64,000 bases of DNA from Azotobacter salinestris (GCF_009363155.1 NZ_CP045302.1:1797001-1861000), one strand, 5' to 3'; counted from the stretch's first letter, positions 10,936 through 28,690 are shown. The notes: a model not told the origin generated them from the letters alone. Made by a program: numbers and translations.

Positions 10936-11325
10936 TTATTTTTGCTCCGGGGCCTGCGGAACATCTGCGGCACCGCCCGCAGCACCCTGCCCCTCAAGCA
11001 CCGGCACATCCTCCGCCGCCGGCTTCTTCAGCTGAACTTCGAGCGCCGCCGGATCCGGCAGACCAGCCCCACTCAGCAAGTCAGCCTTTTCCTTGGCCAA
11101 AAACCCCAATCCGAGGCTGGTCAGGAAAAAAGCGGTGGCGAGTATAGCAGTAACGCGACTCAAAAAGGTAGAGGAACCTTGGCTACCAAAAACAGTGGCC
11201 GATGCACCAGAACCAAAAGAAGCGCCTGCTTCCGCCCCCTTACCCTGCTGGATCAGAACCAGCACGACCACACCCAGCGCAGCCAGCAGGTGAAAGACGA
11301 CAACGATCGTTTCCGTTTCCAGCAT
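10936..11325 (-). CDS. secG: Preprotein translocase subunit SecG
   Basis: 129 residues from the ATG at 11325 ([20 protein letters not shown]); a TTG two codons upstream is in frame but overlaps the preceding stop. SecG is the small accessory subunit of SecYEG in the inner membrane. Two transmembrane helices (about 7-27 and 53-75) flank the conserved [20 protein letters not shown] loop. The Ala/Pro-rich tail is typical of pseudomonads. The tpiA remnant ends 2 nt before the start, keeping the ancestral spacing. Confidence 0.95.
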   Translation of the reverse strand: MLETETIVVVFHLLAALGVVVLVLIQQGKGAEAGASFGSGASATVFGSQGSSTFLSRVTAILATAFFLTSLGLGFLAKEKADLLSGAGLPDPAALEVQLKKPAAEDVPVLEGQGAAGGAADVPQAPEQK

Positions 11326-11327
11326 CT

Positions 11328-11573
11328 TCAATTACCCGCGGCGCGACAGATCGCACCAAACTCATCCGCATTGAGGGAAGCCCTACCAACCAGCCCCCCA
11401 TCGATATCAGGCATGCAAAACAGCTCAGCCGCGTTTTCCGGCCTGATGCTCCCACCACACAGAATCCGTAGATCCTGCCCGATCAGCACATCAACCAAAG
11501 GGCGACGCATGCTTGCCTCATCCATCAAAGTGGGCGCAGATGTTATACGAACAAAAGTCGACCTGCAAGCGAA
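11328..11573 (-). pseudogene. tpiA: 3' remnant of triosephosphate isomerase gene
   Basis: The frame ends [18 protein letters not shown]..., ...[24 protein letters not shown], which is the end of TpiA (the YGGS phosphate-binding loop, then GLVGGASL). Only about 60-66 of ~250 residues remain; codons back to the glmM stop at 11576 show no earlier TpiA sequence (no catalytic His or Glu motif). The invariant loop tyrosine is Cys and the Gly in VGGAS is Arg, signs of decay. The copy sits in its ancestral place between glmM and secG. TpiA is needed for gluconeogenesis, so an intact copy elsewhere is expected. It cannot fold as a TIM barrel. Confidence 0.85.
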
Positions 11574-12911
11574 TCAAGCACATACATCTGAAACAATCTT
11601 TGCCAGGTTATCCGCGTGGAGCCGTACTTGGCTTTCGTCATCACCCTCGACCATCACCCGCACCAAGGGCTCGGTACCCGACTTGCGCAATAGCACCCGC
11701 CCTCGCCCCGCCATCTGCTCGGTCACGCGCTCGCAGGCTTCCTGCACGGCAGGATGCCCGACGGGATCCTTGTCACCCGCATAACGTACGTTGACCAATA
11801 CCTGCGGAAATTTGCGCACCCCTTGGCGTGCCTCTGCAAGCCTCTGCCCGCGATGCTTCAAGGCCATCAGCACTTGCAGCGCTGCGATGATTCCATCACC
11901 CGTCGTCGAGTGATGGCAGCAGACGATATGTCCGGAGCTTTCGCCACCCAATTGCCAATCCCGGGCCAGCAGCTCAGCCATGACATAACGGTCACCGACC
12001 TTGGCCCGCTCGAAGGGGATCCCTATATCCTGCAGAGCCAGCTCCAATCCCAGATTGCTCATCAGGGTACCGACGACGCCCCCCTGCAGCCTGCCCTGCT
12101 CGTGCATGTCGCGCGCGATAAGAAAGAGCAGTTCATCGCCATCGACCACTGCACCGGTATGATCAACCATCAGCACGCGGTCGCCGTCGCCATCGAAGGC
12201 AATACCAAGATCGGCACGCTGCATGAGCACTTCGGCCTGCAAGGCGACGATATCGGTGGAGCCGCAACGGTCATTTATATTCAGGCCGTTGGGCTGGGCC
12301 GCCAGCACTGCCACCTCGGCCCCCAGCTCGCGGAACACACTGGGGGCGACCTTGTAGGTCGCTCCATGAGCGCAGTCCACGACCATCTTGAGGCCGGCAA
12401 AGCTGGTGCCGGTCGGCACACTGCTCTTACAGAACTCGATGTAGCGACCAGCTGCATCGTTGATCCGGGAAACCTTGCCCAACTGGGCCGAGTCGACCAC
12501 CGTCATCGGAGTATCGAGCAACTCCTCAATGACCAGCTCGAGCTCGTCTGGCAACTTGGTCCCCTGTCCGGAAAAGAACTTGATGCCATTGTCGTAATGG
12601 GGATTGTGCGAGGCGCTGATGACAATGCCGGCCTCGGCATGGAAGGTTCGCGTCAGATAGGCGATAGCCGGTGTCGGCATGGGCCCGAGCAGCAGCACAT
12701 CGGCGCCAGCGGCAGAGAGCCCCGCCTCCAATACCGACTCGAACATGTAACCGGATATGCGGGTATCCTTGCCGACCAGCACGCGACATATGCCTTGGCG
12801 ACGAAAGGCCTTGCCGGCAGCCCAGCCCAGCCTGAGCATGAAGTCCGGCGTAATGGGATACTCGCCTACCCGGCCACGAATGCCATCGGTGCCGAAATAT
12901 TTTTTACTCAA
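11574..12911 (-). CDS. glmM: Phosphoglucosamine mutase GlmM
   Basis: 445 residues. GlmM converts glucosamine-6-phosphate to glucosamine-1-phosphate for UDP-GlcNAc and thus peptidoglycan and LPS. The active-site phosphoserine loop ISASHNP has Ser101; the Mg-binding DGDGDR loop is near 243; GGESSGH and the C-terminal phosphate-binding [12 protein letters not shown] are present. It starts [13 protein letters not shown], 9 bp after folP stops, in an ftsH-folP-glmM unit. The stop abuts the tpiA remnant. Confidence 0.98.
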   Translation of the reverse strand: MSKKYFGTDGIRGRVGEYPITPDFMLRLGWAAGKAFRRQGICRVLVGKDTRISGYMFESVLEAGLSAAGADVLLLGPMPTPAIAYLTRTFHAEAGIVISASHNPHYDNGIKFFSGQGTKLPDELELVIEELLDTPMTVVDSAQLGKVSRINDAAGRYIEFCKSSVPTGTSFAGLKMVVDCAHGATYKVAPSVFRELGAEVAVLAAQPNGLNINDRCGSTDIVALQAEVLMQRADLGIAFDGDGDRVLMVDHTGAVVDGDELLFLIARDMHEQGRLQGGVVGTLMSNLGLELALQDIGIPFERAKVGDRYVMAELLARDWQLGGESSGHIVCCHHSTTGDGIIAALQVLMALKHRGQRLAEARQGVRKFPQVLVNVRYAGDKDPVGHPAVQEACERVTEQMAGRGRVLLRKSGTEPLVRVMVEGDDESQVRLHADNLAKIVSDVCA

Positions 12912-12920
12912 TGCTTCCCC

Positions 12921-13775
12921 CTATTCTGCCGTCTCCACGGCATCGATCATTCGTATCACCTCGACCGTTTCCGCCACGTCGTGCGCTCGCACGATACGTG
13001 CCCCCTTGGCTACTGCCAGTGCTGCCAGGGCCAGGCTGCCGCTCAGGCGCTGACCGACCTCGCGTCCCAGGACTTGGCCGATCATGCTTTTACGGGATAC
13101 GCCAACCAATAGTGGACGACCGAGTTCGTGCAGTATTTCCAGACGCCTGAACAGCAGCAGGTTGTGCTGCAATGTCTTGGCAAATCCAAAACCCGGGTCC
13201 AGCAGCAAGCGCTCGCCCGGAATTCCCGCCGCCGCACAGGCCTGCATGCGCTCAAACAGAAAGCCGCGCACCTCACCCAGCAAATCTTCATACCGAGGAT
13301 CCTGCTGCATGGTGCCCGGCTCTCCCAACATGTGCATCAGACAGACAGGCAGCCTCGTTTCTGCGGCCGCTTCCAGAGCACCATCCCGCTGCAGCGCGCG
13401 AACGTCATTGATCAGACCAGCGCCCAGCCGGGCAGCTTCGCGCATCACCAGGGGAGTCGAGGTATCTACCGAAATAATGACATCCAGCTCGGCCGCAATG
13501 ACTTCGACGACAGGCGCGACCCGATCCAGTTCCTCGTCTGCCGATACTGCAGCAGCACCGGGGCGGGTCGATTCCCCCCCGACATCGATCAGCGCAGCTC
13601 CGGCAGCAACCATGCTCTGTGCGTGCCTCAACGCCGCATCGAGCCCACGGAAGCGCCCTCCGTCCGAAAAAGAGTCAGGCGTCACATTGAGAATCCCCAT
13701 CACCTGGGGATGCGATAAATCAAGAACCCGGTTGCCACAAGGCAACCGGGTTGGGGACAACAAGGTCATCTTCAA
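12921..13775 (-). CDS. folP: Dihydropteroate synthase
   Basis: 284 residues. FolP joins p-aminobenzoate to dihydropterin pyrophosphate in folate synthesis and is the sulfonamide target. Signatures seen are GILNVTPDSFSDGGRF, DVGGESTRPGA, DPGFGF, and the C-terminal VRAHDVAETVE. All key loops look wild type. It lies 3 bp after ftsH, the widespread ftsH-folP-glmM arrangement. Confidence 0.97.
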   Translation of the reverse strand: MKMTLLSPTRLPCGNRVLDLSHPQVMGILNVTPDSFSDGGRFRGLDAALRHAQSMVAAGAALIDVGGESTRPGAAAVSADEELDRVAPVVEVIAAELDVIISVDTSTPLVMREAARLGAGLINDVRALQRDGALEAAAETRLPVCLMHMLGEPGTMQQDPRYEDLLGEVRGFLFERMQACAAAGIPGERLLLDPGFGFAKTLQHNLLLFRRLEILHELGRPLLVGVSRKSMIGQVLGREVGQRLSGSLALAALAVAKGARIVRAHDVAETVEVIRMIDAVETAE

Positions 13776-13778
13776 GCC

Positions 13779-15698
<1,920 letters not shown>

Positions 15699-15846
15699 TT
15701 AACTACCCTCTGGGACGGAGCCAGTCCCTGTATGACGGCCGGTACAGCTACCCGCCTAACTTAATACACAACCCCCGACCCCGGCAGGCCTCTCTGTAAC
15801 CCTTTGTGTGCCAGTCCCTCGGGCACGTGCATGGTCCATCAGCAGT

Positions 15847-16476
15847 CTAGGCTCCATGAAAGCCACGCGCGAGCAGATATTGTTCGCGAGAGCGGTCACG
15901 TGAGGAAAGTGGCTTGCGCATCTGCACCTTGTCGAAACTTTCGCGCACTTGTCGCAGATACTGGTCGAAACCTTCGCCCTGGAAGATCTTGATCAGAAAG
16001 TCGCCTCCCGGCCGCAGAACTCGTCCGGCCAGATCCAGCGCCAGCTCGCAGAGGTACATGGCCCGCGGCTGATCAGCCGCCTTCACCCCACTCATATTGG
16101 GGGCCATGTCGGAAATCACAAGATCGACCGGTTGCTCGCCAATCGCCTCGAGGAGTTGGGCAAACACCGCGTCATCGGTGAAGTCCCCCTGAATGAAGGT
16201 CACATCCGGGATGCTGTCCATTGACAGGATATCCGAGGCGATCAGGCGTCCCCGGTCGCCAATGACCCGACTGGTCACCTGCGACCAGCCGCCCGGCGCA
16301 GCCCCCAGATCGACCACGGTCATACCCGGCCGCAGAATGCGGTCCCTTTCCTGAATCTCCAGCAATTTGTAGCTGGCGCGCGAGCGGTAGCCGTCTCTTT
16401 GCGCCATCTTCACATAGGGATCATCGAAATGCTCTTTCAACCAACGATGACTAGTCTTGGATCGGGCCACGGGCAC
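15847..16476 (-). CDS. rlmE: 23S rRNA 2'-O-methyltransferase RlmE (FtsJ/RrmJ)
   Basis: 209 residues. RlmE methylates the 2'-O of U2552 in the 23S A-loop and is heat inducible in E. coli. The AdoMet motif [14 protein letters not shown] is near residue 58, with the catalytic Lys-Asp-Lys-Glu set spread through [17 protein letters not shown], and [10 protein letters not shown]. It is divergent from yhbY with an 80-bp shared upstream region, as in many gammaproteobacteria. A 148-bp gap separates it from ftsH. Confidence 0.96.
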   Translation of the reverse strand: MPVARSKTSHRWLKEHFDDPYVKMAQRDGYRSRASYKLLEIQERDRILRPGMTVVDLGAAPGGWSQVTSRVIGDRGRLIASDILSMDSIPDVTFIQGDFTDDAVFAQLLEAIGEQPVDLVISDMAPNMSGVKAADQPRAMYLCELALDLAGRVLRPGGDFLIKIFQGEGFDQYLRQVRESFDKVQMRKPLSSRDRSREQYLLARGFHGA

Positions 16477-16556
16477 CTCGCGTTTGGCTGGGCGGCCCCG
16501 GGTCGCTCGGGTAGACTAGGCCGCTTTTCAACAAGATCGGACGCAGGGGTCAGATT

Positions 16557-16871
16557 ATGGCGCTCACTCAGGAGCAGAAGAAACATTTCAAATCCATCGG
16601 CCATCACCTGAAGCCTGTTTTGATCGTGGCCGAAAATGGCGTGACCGAAGGCGTTCTGGCCGAGCTGGAGCGGGCCCTGAACGATCACGAATTGATCAAG
16701 GTGAAGATCAACCTCGCCGAGCGGGAAGATCGCCAGACGGTGATCGCCGAACTCTGCGCGGCGTCCGGAAGCGAACTCGCCCAAGTGATCGGCAAGGTTG
16801 CCCTGCTCTACCGCAAGAACCCGAAGCCGAACAAGAACCTCTCGAACATCAGTCGCTTCCTTCAGGCTTGA
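16557..16871 (+). CDS. yhbY: CRM-domain RNA-binding protein YhbY
   Basis: 104 residues. The CRM (CRS1-YhbY) domain has the GxxG loop in VAENGVTEGVLAELERAL. The family binds pre-50S particles and assists ribosome assembly. The C-terminal VGKVALLYRKNPKPNKNLSNI-like end is conserved. It is a single gene facing rlmE. Confidence 0.94.
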   Translation: MALTQEQKKHFKSIGHHLKPVLIVAENGVTEGVLAELERALNDHELIKVKINLAEREDRQTVIAELCAASGSELAQVIGKVALLYRKNPKPNKNLSNISRFLQA

Positions 16872-16960
16872 TGTGAAGGGCGGGCCACCCCTCCGGCTTG
16901 CATACCGAAAGGGTGGCCATCCAGTACCAGACTGACGCTGCATCCCCAAGAGGCCAGCTC

Positions 16961-16985
16961 GAAAGCCCCCTTGGTACAGGGGCTC
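16961..16985 (-). terminator. Probable terminator after greA
   Basis: On the minus strand AGCCCC and GGGGCT form a stem (loop about 9 nt) followed by TTTCG, just beyond the greA stop. The T-run is short. A second inverted repeat (GGCCACCC...GGGTGGCC, 16884-16919) lies beyond it toward yhbY. Confidence 0.5.
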
Positions 16986-16989
16986 CGAC

Positions 16990-17462
16990 TCAGATGTGAC
17001 GGACCTCAATGATTTCGTATTCGACGGTACCGCTTGGCGTCTTAACCACCACCACGTCGCCCTCCTCCTTGCCTACCAGGGCACGGGCGATGGGCGAGCT
17101 GACCGACAGCTTGCCCTGCTTGATGTCGGCCTCATCGTCACCCACGATCTGGTAGACCACGGTTTCGTCGGTCTCGACGTTGGCAATCTCCACAGTAACG
17201 CCAAAAATCACCTTCCCGGAATGGGGAATGGTCGTCACATCGATGATCTGCGCATTCTGCAGACGTCCCTCGATATCGCGTATCCGCGCCTCGACCATGC
17301 CCTGCTGCTCCCGGGCAGCGTGGTATTCGGCGTTCTCCTTGAGGTCGCCCAACTCGCGCGCCTCGGCGATCGCCTGGGTGATCTGCGGACGCAGCTCGGT
17401 TTTCAGATGCTTGAGTTCTTCCTCCAGGGCGCGTGCGCCCTGGACAGTCATCGGAAATTTGG

Positions 17463-17466
<4 letters not shown>
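16990..17466 (-). CDS. greA: Transcript cleavage factor GreA
   Basis: 158 residues. GreA enters the RNA polymerase secondary channel and triggers cleavage of backtracked RNA. The N-terminal coiled coil (about 8-75) ends in the acidic tip [16 protein letters not shown]; the C-terminal FKBP-like domain contains [21 protein letters not shown]. Its ATG overlaps the carB stop by 4 bp (ATGA), suggesting translational coupling in a carA-carB-greA operon. Confidence 0.97.
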
Positions 17467-20684
<3,218 letters not shown>

Positions 20685-20720
20685 GGTCTCTCACACGAAT
20701 CCGTTGATCTGTCGGCAGGC

Positions 20721-21857
20721 TCAGCGACGCTTGGCCATCTCGGCGATGAAGCGGTCGAACAGCGGCGCCACATCATGCGGGCCCGGGCTGGCTTCCGGGT
20801 GGCCCTGGAAGCTGAAGGCCGCCTTGTCGGTGCGCTCGATACCCTGCAGGGTGCCGTCGAACAGCGATTTATGGATCGCCCGCAGATTGGCCGGCAGCGT
20901 GCTCTCCTCCACGGCGAAGCCATGGTTCTGGCTGGTGATCATCACGGCGCCGGTGTCGAGGTCCTGTACCGGGTGGTTGGCGCCGTGATGGCCATGGCCC
21001 ATCTTCACGGTCTTGGCCCCCGAGGCCAGGGCCAGCAACTGATGACCGAGGCAGATGCCGAATACCGGAATATCGGTCTCGAGGATTTCCTTGATCGCCT
21101 GGACCGCATAGTCGCACGGCTCGGGATCGCCCGGGCCGTTGGACAGGAACACACCGTCCGGATTCAGCGCCAACACCTCGCGGGCCGAGGTCTGTGCCGG
21201 CACCACGGTGAGGCGGCAACCGCGCGCCACCAGCATGCGCAGAATGTTCAGCTTGACGCCGAAGTCGTAGGCCACCACATGGTAGGGCAGCTTGCCGGCC
21301 GGAATTTCCGGGTGGTTGTCGGTCGCCAGCTCCCAGACGCTGGAGCGCCATTCGTAGGGCTCGGTGCAGCTGACCACCTTGGCCAGGTCCATGCCCTTGA
21401 GGCCGGGGAAGCTGCGCGCCAGTTCCAGGGCTCTTTCCTCGGTGGCGTCGTCACCCACCAGGATGCAGCCGCTCTGCGAGCCCTTCTCGCGCAGGATGCG
21501 GGTCAGGCGGCGGGTATCGATGTCGGCGATGGCCACGCAGCCGTTTTCTTTGAGGTAGTCCGGCAGCGACTGCTTGCTGCGCCAGTTGCTGGCCAGCAGC
21601 GGCAGATCGCGGATGATCAGGCCGGCCGCCCACACGCGATCGGATTCGGCATCTTCCGGCGTAGTGCCGGTGTTGCCGATGTGCGGATAGGTCAGGGTGA
21701 CGATCTGCTGCGCATACGAAGGATCGGTGAGGATTTCCTGATAGCCGGTCATGGCAGTGTTGAACACCACCTCGCCGATGGTCTGTCCATCAGCGCCGAT
21801 GGATTCGCCACGAAAGATGCTGCCATCAGCAAGGGCGAGAATGGCTGGCTTAGTCAA
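20721..21857 (-). CDS. carA: Carbamoyl-phosphate synthase small (glutaminase) subunit
   Basis: 378 residues from a TTG at 21857 (TTG ACT AAG CCA GCC), preceded at 7 nt by GGAGGT; no ATG fits. CarA hydrolyses glutamine and channels ammonia to CarB. The class I amidotransferase triad is visible: Cys in [14 protein letters not shown], and His/Glu in [11 protein letters not shown]. The leader contains a 33-codon ORF overlapping a terminator, pointing to attenuation. It is operonic with carB. Confidence 0.97.
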   Translation of the reverse strand: MTKPAILALADGSIFRGESIGADGQTIGEVVFNTAMTGYQEILTDPSYAQQIVTLTYPHIGNTGTTPEDAESDRVWAAGLIIRDLPLLASNWRSKQSLPDYLKENGCVAIADIDTRRLTRILREKGSQSGCILVGDDATEERALELARSFPGLKGMDLAKVVSCTEPYEWRSSVWELATDNHPEIPAGKLPYHVVAYDFGVKLNILRMLVARGCRLTVVPAQTSAREVLALNPDGVFLSNGPGDPEPCDYAVQAIKEILETDIPVFGICLGHQLLALASGAKTVKMGHGHHGANHPVQDLDTGAVMITSQNHGFAVEESTLPANLRAIHKSLFDGTLQGIERTDKAAFSFQGHPEASPGPHDVAPLFDRFIAEMAKRR

Positions 21858-21872
21858 GAAGACCTCCGTAAA

Positions 21873-21974
21873 TCAAGCCTGAAGGGCATACGCAGGTTGT
21901 AAAAAAGCGGAATGACGTGTAAACACATCATCCCGCTCTTTTTCAAATTGTCTGCGTGCTTTTAGTAGACACAT
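21873..21974 (-). CDS. Possible carA leader peptide (33 codons)
   Basis: ATG at 21974 is preceded by AGGA at about 6 nt; it runs 33 codons (MCLLKARRQFEKERDDV..., ending AYALQA) to a TGA 15 bp from the carA TTG. Codons 13-23 are the terminator stem. Four arginine codons, including a rare AGA, lie at positions 7, 8, 14 and 20. Leader control of carAB is known in pseudomonads from memory, but whether this peptide is made is inference. Confidence 0.5.
   Translation of the reverse strand: MCLLKARRQFEKERDDVFTRHSAFLQPAYALQA
21901..21937 (-). terminator. Intrinsic terminator/attenuator in the carA leader
   Basis: On the minus strand AGCGGGATGATGTGT pairs with ACACGTCATTCCGCT (15 bp, two G-U pairs, tiny loop), followed by TTTTT. 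It lies about 45 bp before the carA start, so any transcript from upstream must escape it. Confidence 0.8.
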
Positions 21975-22044
21975 TGGAATCCTAGGGTACAGGAAAAGGC
22001 TTTTCCGGTCCAGCAACCCACCATTCCACTCAGTCTTTTCAACG

Positions 22045-22863
<819 letters not shown>

Positions 22864-22929
22864 CTACAAGCCCAAACCTGCAGGCCGGCGGCAGCCTCAT
22901 CGAATTTGCCGCCAGCCCGCAGCCAGGAG

Positions 22930-24057
22930 TTACAAATCGTCGAAAAAGCGCTTCACGCCCTCGAACCAGCCGCTGGCCCTGGGCGAATGGCTGCTGTTGC
23001 CCTGCAAACTGCCGCGGAACTCCTCGAGCAGTTCGCGCTGGCGCTTGCTCAGATTGACCGGCGTTTCCACCACCACCCGGCACATCAGGTCGCCAGCCGC
23101 GCCGCCGCGTACCGGCGCCACCCCCTTGCCGCGCAGACGGAACAGCTTGCTGGTCTGGGTGCCCTCCGGGATCTTCAGCTTGACCCGGCCATCAAGGGTC
23201 GGCACCTCCAACTCGCCGCCGAGCGCCGCATCGGCGAAGCTGATCGGCACCTCACAGTACAGGTGCTTGCCGTCGCGCTGGAAGATCGGGTGTTCGCGGA
23301 CACTGACCACCACATAGAGATCGCCGGGCGGTCCGCCCAGGGTACCGGCCTCGCCCTCGCCGGCCAGACGGATGCGATCGCCGCTGTCGACCCCGGCCGG
23401 CACCTTCACCGACAGAGTCTTGTGCTCCTCCACACGCCCCTGGCCATGACAGTCCGGACAGGGATCGGCAATCATCTTGCCGCTGCCGTGGCAGCGCGGG
23501 CAGGTCTGCTGCACCGAGAAGAAGCCCTGCTGCATGCGCACCTGACCGATGCCGCCGCAGGTCGTACAGGTGACCGGCGTGGTGCCCTTCTTCGCACCGC
23601 TGCCATCGCAGGTCTTGCAGTGCACCAGGGTCGGCACGCGGATGGTCACCGTGGTGCCGCGGACCGCCTCCTCCAGGTTGAGCTCAAGGGTGTAGCGCAG
23701 ATCGCTGCCGCGCTGCGGCCCGCCACGGGCACCGCCGCGTCCGCCCCCGAAGAAATCGCTGAACACGTCACCGAAGATATCGGAGAAGTTGGCTCCACCG
23801 GCACCGAAACCGGCGCCTCCCCCCATGCTCTGATCGACCCCGGCATGACCGTACTGGTCGTAGGCCATCCGCTTGCCTGAATCGGAGAGCACCTCGTAGG
23901 CCTCGTTGACCTCCTTGAACTTCTCCTCGGCCGACTTGTTGTCGGGATTGCGATCAGGGTGGTACTTCATCGCCAGACGGCGGTAAGCCTTCTTCAGCTC
24001 CGCTTCGTCAGCCCCCCGCTCGACCCCCAGCACCTCGTAATAGTCACGCTTCGCCAT
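22930..24057 (-). CDS. dnaJ: Chaperone protein DnaJ
   Basis: 375 residues from ATG 24057 ([12 protein letters not shown]). DnaJ is the Hsp40 partner that delivers clients to DnaK and stimulates its ATPase. J domain (1-70) with HPD in YHPDRNPDN, Gly/Phe-rich linker (about 75-120), four zinc motifs ([32 protein letters not shown], about 145-205), and C-terminal client domains. It is 116 bp downstream of dnaK; the gap has a GC hairpin. Confidence 0.98.
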   Translation of the reverse strand: MAKRDYYEVLGVERGADEAELKKAYRRLAMKYHPDRNPDNKSAEEKFKEVNEAYEVLSDSGKRMAYDQYGHAGVDQSMGGGAGFGAGGANFSDIFGDVFSDFFGGGRGGARGGPQRGSDLRYTLELNLEEAVRGTTVTIRVPTLVHCKTCDGSGAKKGTTPVTCTTCGGIGQVRMQQGFFSVQQTCPRCHGSGKMIADPCPDCHGQGRVEEHKTLSVKVPAGVDSGDRIRLAGEGEAGTLGGPPGDLYVVVSVREHPIFQRDGKHLYCEVPISFADAALGGELEVPTLDGRVKLKIPEGTQTSKLFRLRGKGVAPVRGGAAGDLMCRVVVETPVNLSKRQRELLEEFRGSLQGNSSHSPRASGWFEGVKRFFDDL

Positions 24058-24173
24058 AAATCTCATGAACTCCGGATTCGTCTGCCCCAGACACGCCGAC
24101 GCGGGAGCAAGCCCCCGCGTGGCGGTTCAGGCCCCCCGCAGGCGACGGGCCGGGACGAAAGCAAGCGTGCTGC

Positions 24174-26102
<1,929 letters not shown>

Positions 26103-26244
26103 GTTCATTCTCCGAAACTTGATTCAACAGGCCACCGAAAGGCCCCTGCGCTAATCGTTCCACTGGCTCGCCGCCGTGCCGCAAAGGCCAGGCGCGAAAA
26201 CCGATAAATACATGCCCCTACAGATGGGGGCGGGCTGCCCCATT

Positions 26245-26805
26245 TCAAGCCTGCTCGTCGTTCGAAGGCACCGGCGCCTTGCTGACCACCACCATCGCCG
26301 GACGCAGCAGGCGACCGCTGAGCAGATAGCCCTTCTGGAACACCTTGAGCACACTGCCTGGCTCGGCGCTGTCGCTTTCCTCCATGGCCATCGCCTGATG
26401 GTGCTCGGGATTGAAGGGCTCACCGTGTGGATCGAGCTGCTCGAGCTGATAGCGCTTGAGAACGTCATGGAACATCTTCAGGGTCAGCTCCATGCCTTCA
26501 CGCATCGGTCGAATCGACTCGTCGGACGGATCGGACAGCTCGATACCGCGCTCGAGACTGTCGACCACCCCCAGCAGATCCTGGGCAAAACGCTCGAGAG
26601 CGAACTTGTGTGCCTTCTCCACATCCTGCTCGGCACGCCGACGCACGTTCTGCAGCTCCGCCGCGGCGCGCAAGGCCTGATCCTGGGCAGCAGCCAGCTG
26701 CTCTTCCAGCGCCTGCACGCGAGCAACCAGGTCCTCGCCGGCAGGGACACCCTCGGCGGCCGGCGTCTCCGGTGCCTGGTTATCGAGGTTCTGTTCGTCA
26801 GCCAT
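26245..26805 (-). CDS. grpE: Nucleotide exchange factor GrpE
   Basis: 186 residues. GrpE releases ADP from DnaK. An acidic N-terminus, a long coiled coil (about 30-85) with [21 protein letters not shown], and a C-terminal beta wing ([30 protein letters not shown]) are present. It is first gene of grpE-dnaK-dnaJ, downstream of a sigma32-type promoter, and divergent from recN. Confidence 0.97.
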   Translation of the reverse strand: MADEQNLDNQAPETPAAEGVPAGEDLVARVQALEEQLAAAQDQALRAAAELQNVRRRAEQDVEKAHKFALERFAQDLLGVVDSLERGIELSDPSDESIRPMREGMELTLKMFHDVLKRYQLEQLDPHGEPFNPEHHQAMAMEESDSAEPGSVLKVFQKGYLLSGRLLRPAMVVVSKAPVPSNDEQA

Positions 26806-26863
26806 GCATCTCTCCTTTCAAACAAAAAGCAGCCACGGGCGCGGCTCGTGTTTCTGCCGCCCT

Positions 26864-26891
26864 ATATGGGGATGCAATCCGGCGCTTCAAG
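26864..26891 (-). promoter_or_regulatory. Sigma32 (RpoH) promoter of grpE-dnaK-dnaJ
   Basis: On the minus strand CTTGAAG (26891-26885), a 13-bp spacer, and CCCCATAT (26871-26864) match the RpoH consensus CTTGAAA/CCCCATnT almost exactly. The predicted transcription start is near 26857, about 50 bp before the grpE start. Confidence 0.9.
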
Positions 26892-26952
26892 AGGCCTTGT
26901 GCAGTCCATCCGCATTTCGCGCACGGGCATGTTGTCGGCACAAAACCGACTA

Positions 26953-26968
26953 CTGTATATATGCACAG
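26953..26968 (+). promoter_or_regulatory. LexA (SOS) box of recN
   Basis: CTGTATATATGCACAG fits the gammaproteobacterial LexA consensus CTGT-N8-ACAG. It overlaps the likely -10 of a promoter with -35 TTGTCG near 26932 and lies 25 bp from the recN ATG, so LexA would block recN until DNA damage. Confidence 0.9.
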
Positions 26969-26992
26969 AAAACGCATCCCGGGAGCCTTGCC

Positions 26993-28666
26993 ATGCTGGT
27001 GCACCTGTCGATCCACAACTACGCCATCGTCGAACACCTGGACCTCGAACTGGACGCGGGCATGACCGTCATCACCGGCGAGACCGGCGCCGGCAAGTCG
27101 ATCATGCTCGATGCCCTCGGCCTGGCCCTGGGCGATCGGGCCGACAGCGGCGCCGTGCGGCCCGGTGCGGACAAGGCTGACATCCTCGCCAGTTTCGATC
27201 TGACGACGATCCCCGAAGCACAGACCTGGCTCGCAGAGCGAGACCTAGAGCGCGGAAGCCCGTGCATCCTGCGCCGGGTGATCACCGCCGAAGGCCGCTC
27301 GCGCGCCTATATCAACGGCACACCCTGCCCGCAGGGCGACCTCAGGGCACTCGGCGAACTGCTGATCGACGTCCATAGCCAGCACGAACACCAGTCCCTG
27401 CTGAAGAACGACATTCAGAGGCGCCTGCTCGACGAATACGCCGGCGCCAGCGACCTCGCCCGCCAGGTACGACTGGCCGCACAGCGCTGGCGACAGACCC
27501 GCCAGGAGCTGGAAAGACTGAGCAGCGCCGGCGACGAGCAGCGCGCCCGCCAGCAACTGCTCAGCTACCAGTTGGAGGAGTTGGAGAACCTCGCCCTCGG
27601 CGACCATGAGCTGGAAGAGCTGGAGCAGGAACACAAGGCCCAGACCAATGCAGAGCATCTGCTCGGCAGCTGCCGCCAGGTCATCGACCTGTGCAGCGAG
27701 AACGATGCCGGCAACGTGCTCTCCGCCCTGACCGCCAGCCTGCAGCGCCTGACCGGCCTACAGGCCCAACCCGGCCCGCTCGGCGAGGCGATCAACCTGC
27801 TGGCCAGCGCGCAGATCCAGGTCGAGGAGGCCGTCGGCGAGCTGAACCGCTTTCTCGATCACTTCGACATCGACCCGCAGCGCCAGCAACGCATCGAGGA
27901 GCGTCTCGATGCCATCTACAGCCTGGCACGCAAGCACCGCATCCAGCCGTACGAGCTGATCCCCCTGCAGCAACGGCTGCTGGATGAGCTGTCCGGATTG
28001 AACGCGGACGACGAAACCCTCGAGCGACTCGCACAGGAGCTGGCAGCCTACGAACGGCATTATCAGGAAAAGGCCGTGGAGCTCGGCGAGCTTCGACGGC
28101 AGGCGGCTACCCGCCTGGGCATGGCCGTCGAGCAGCAGATGCAGCGCCTGGGCATGCCTGGCGGGCGCTTTGCCATCGAGCTATCCCCATCCACCTCGAG
28201 CGAGCCTCATCCCCACGGACTCGAGCAGGCCGAATTCCTGGTCAGCGCCAACCCCGGCCAACCCTTGAAACCCCTGGCCAGGGTCGCCTCGGGCGGCGAG
28301 CTGTCGCGCATCAGCCTGGCGATCCAGGTGATCACCGCCCAGACTTCGCGCACGCCGACCCTGGTCTTCGACGAGGTCGACGTCGGCATCGGCGGCCCGA
28401 CCGCCGAAGTGGTCGGCCAGCTCCTGCGCCAGCTCGGCGAGCTCGGCCAGGTGCTGACCGTCACCCACCTGCCCCAGGTGGCCGCCCAGGGCCATCGCCA
28501 CCTCTTCGTGCACAAGGCGCGCGGAGTCGACGAAACCCGCACGGCAGTCACCCTTCTCGAGGGCGATCCTCGCATCGAAGAGCTGGCCCGCATGCTGGGC
28601 GGGCTCGAGCTGACCGAGGAGTCCCTGGCCCACGCACGCCGCATGATCGGCAGCGCCCAGGCCTGA
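26993..28666 (+). CDS. recN: DNA repair protein RecN
   Basis: 557 residues from ATG 26993 (MLVHLSIHNYAIVEHLDLEL). RecN is an SMC-like ATPase that acts at double-strand breaks. Walker A GETGAGKS is at 29-36; two coiled-coil arms (about 160-225 and 270-380) surround a short hinge; the signature VASGGELSRISLA and Walker B TLVFDEVDVGIGG are at the C-terminal head. The upstream LexA box makes it SOS regulated. Confidence 0.97.
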   Translation: MLVHLSIHNYAIVEHLDLELDAGMTVITGETGAGKSIMLDALGLALGDRADSGAVRPGADKADILASFDLTTIPEAQTWLAERDLERGSPCILRRVITAEGRSRAYINGTPCPQGDLRALGELLIDVHSQHEHQSLLKNDIQRRLLDEYAGASDLARQVRLAAQRWRQTRQELERLSSAGDEQRARQQLLSYQLEELENLALGDHELEELEQEHKAQTNAEHLLGSCRQVIDLCSENDAGNVLSALTASLQRLTGLQAQPGPLGEAINLLASAQIQVEEAVGELNRFLDHFDIDPQRQQRIEERLDAIYSLARKHRIQPYELIPLQQRLLDELSGLNADDETLERLAQELAAYERHYQEKAVELGELRRQAATRLGMAVEQQMQRLGMPGGRFAIELSPSTSSEPHPHGLEQAEFLVSANPGQPLKPLARVASGGELSRISLAIQVITAQTSRTPTLVFDEVDVGIGGPTAEVVGQLLRQLGELGQVLTVTHLPQVAAQGHRHLFVHKARGVDETRTAVTLLEGDPRIEELARMLGGLELTEESLAHARRMIGSAQA

Positions 28667-28690
28667 GCAACACTGCCTGCCGGCCGATGC

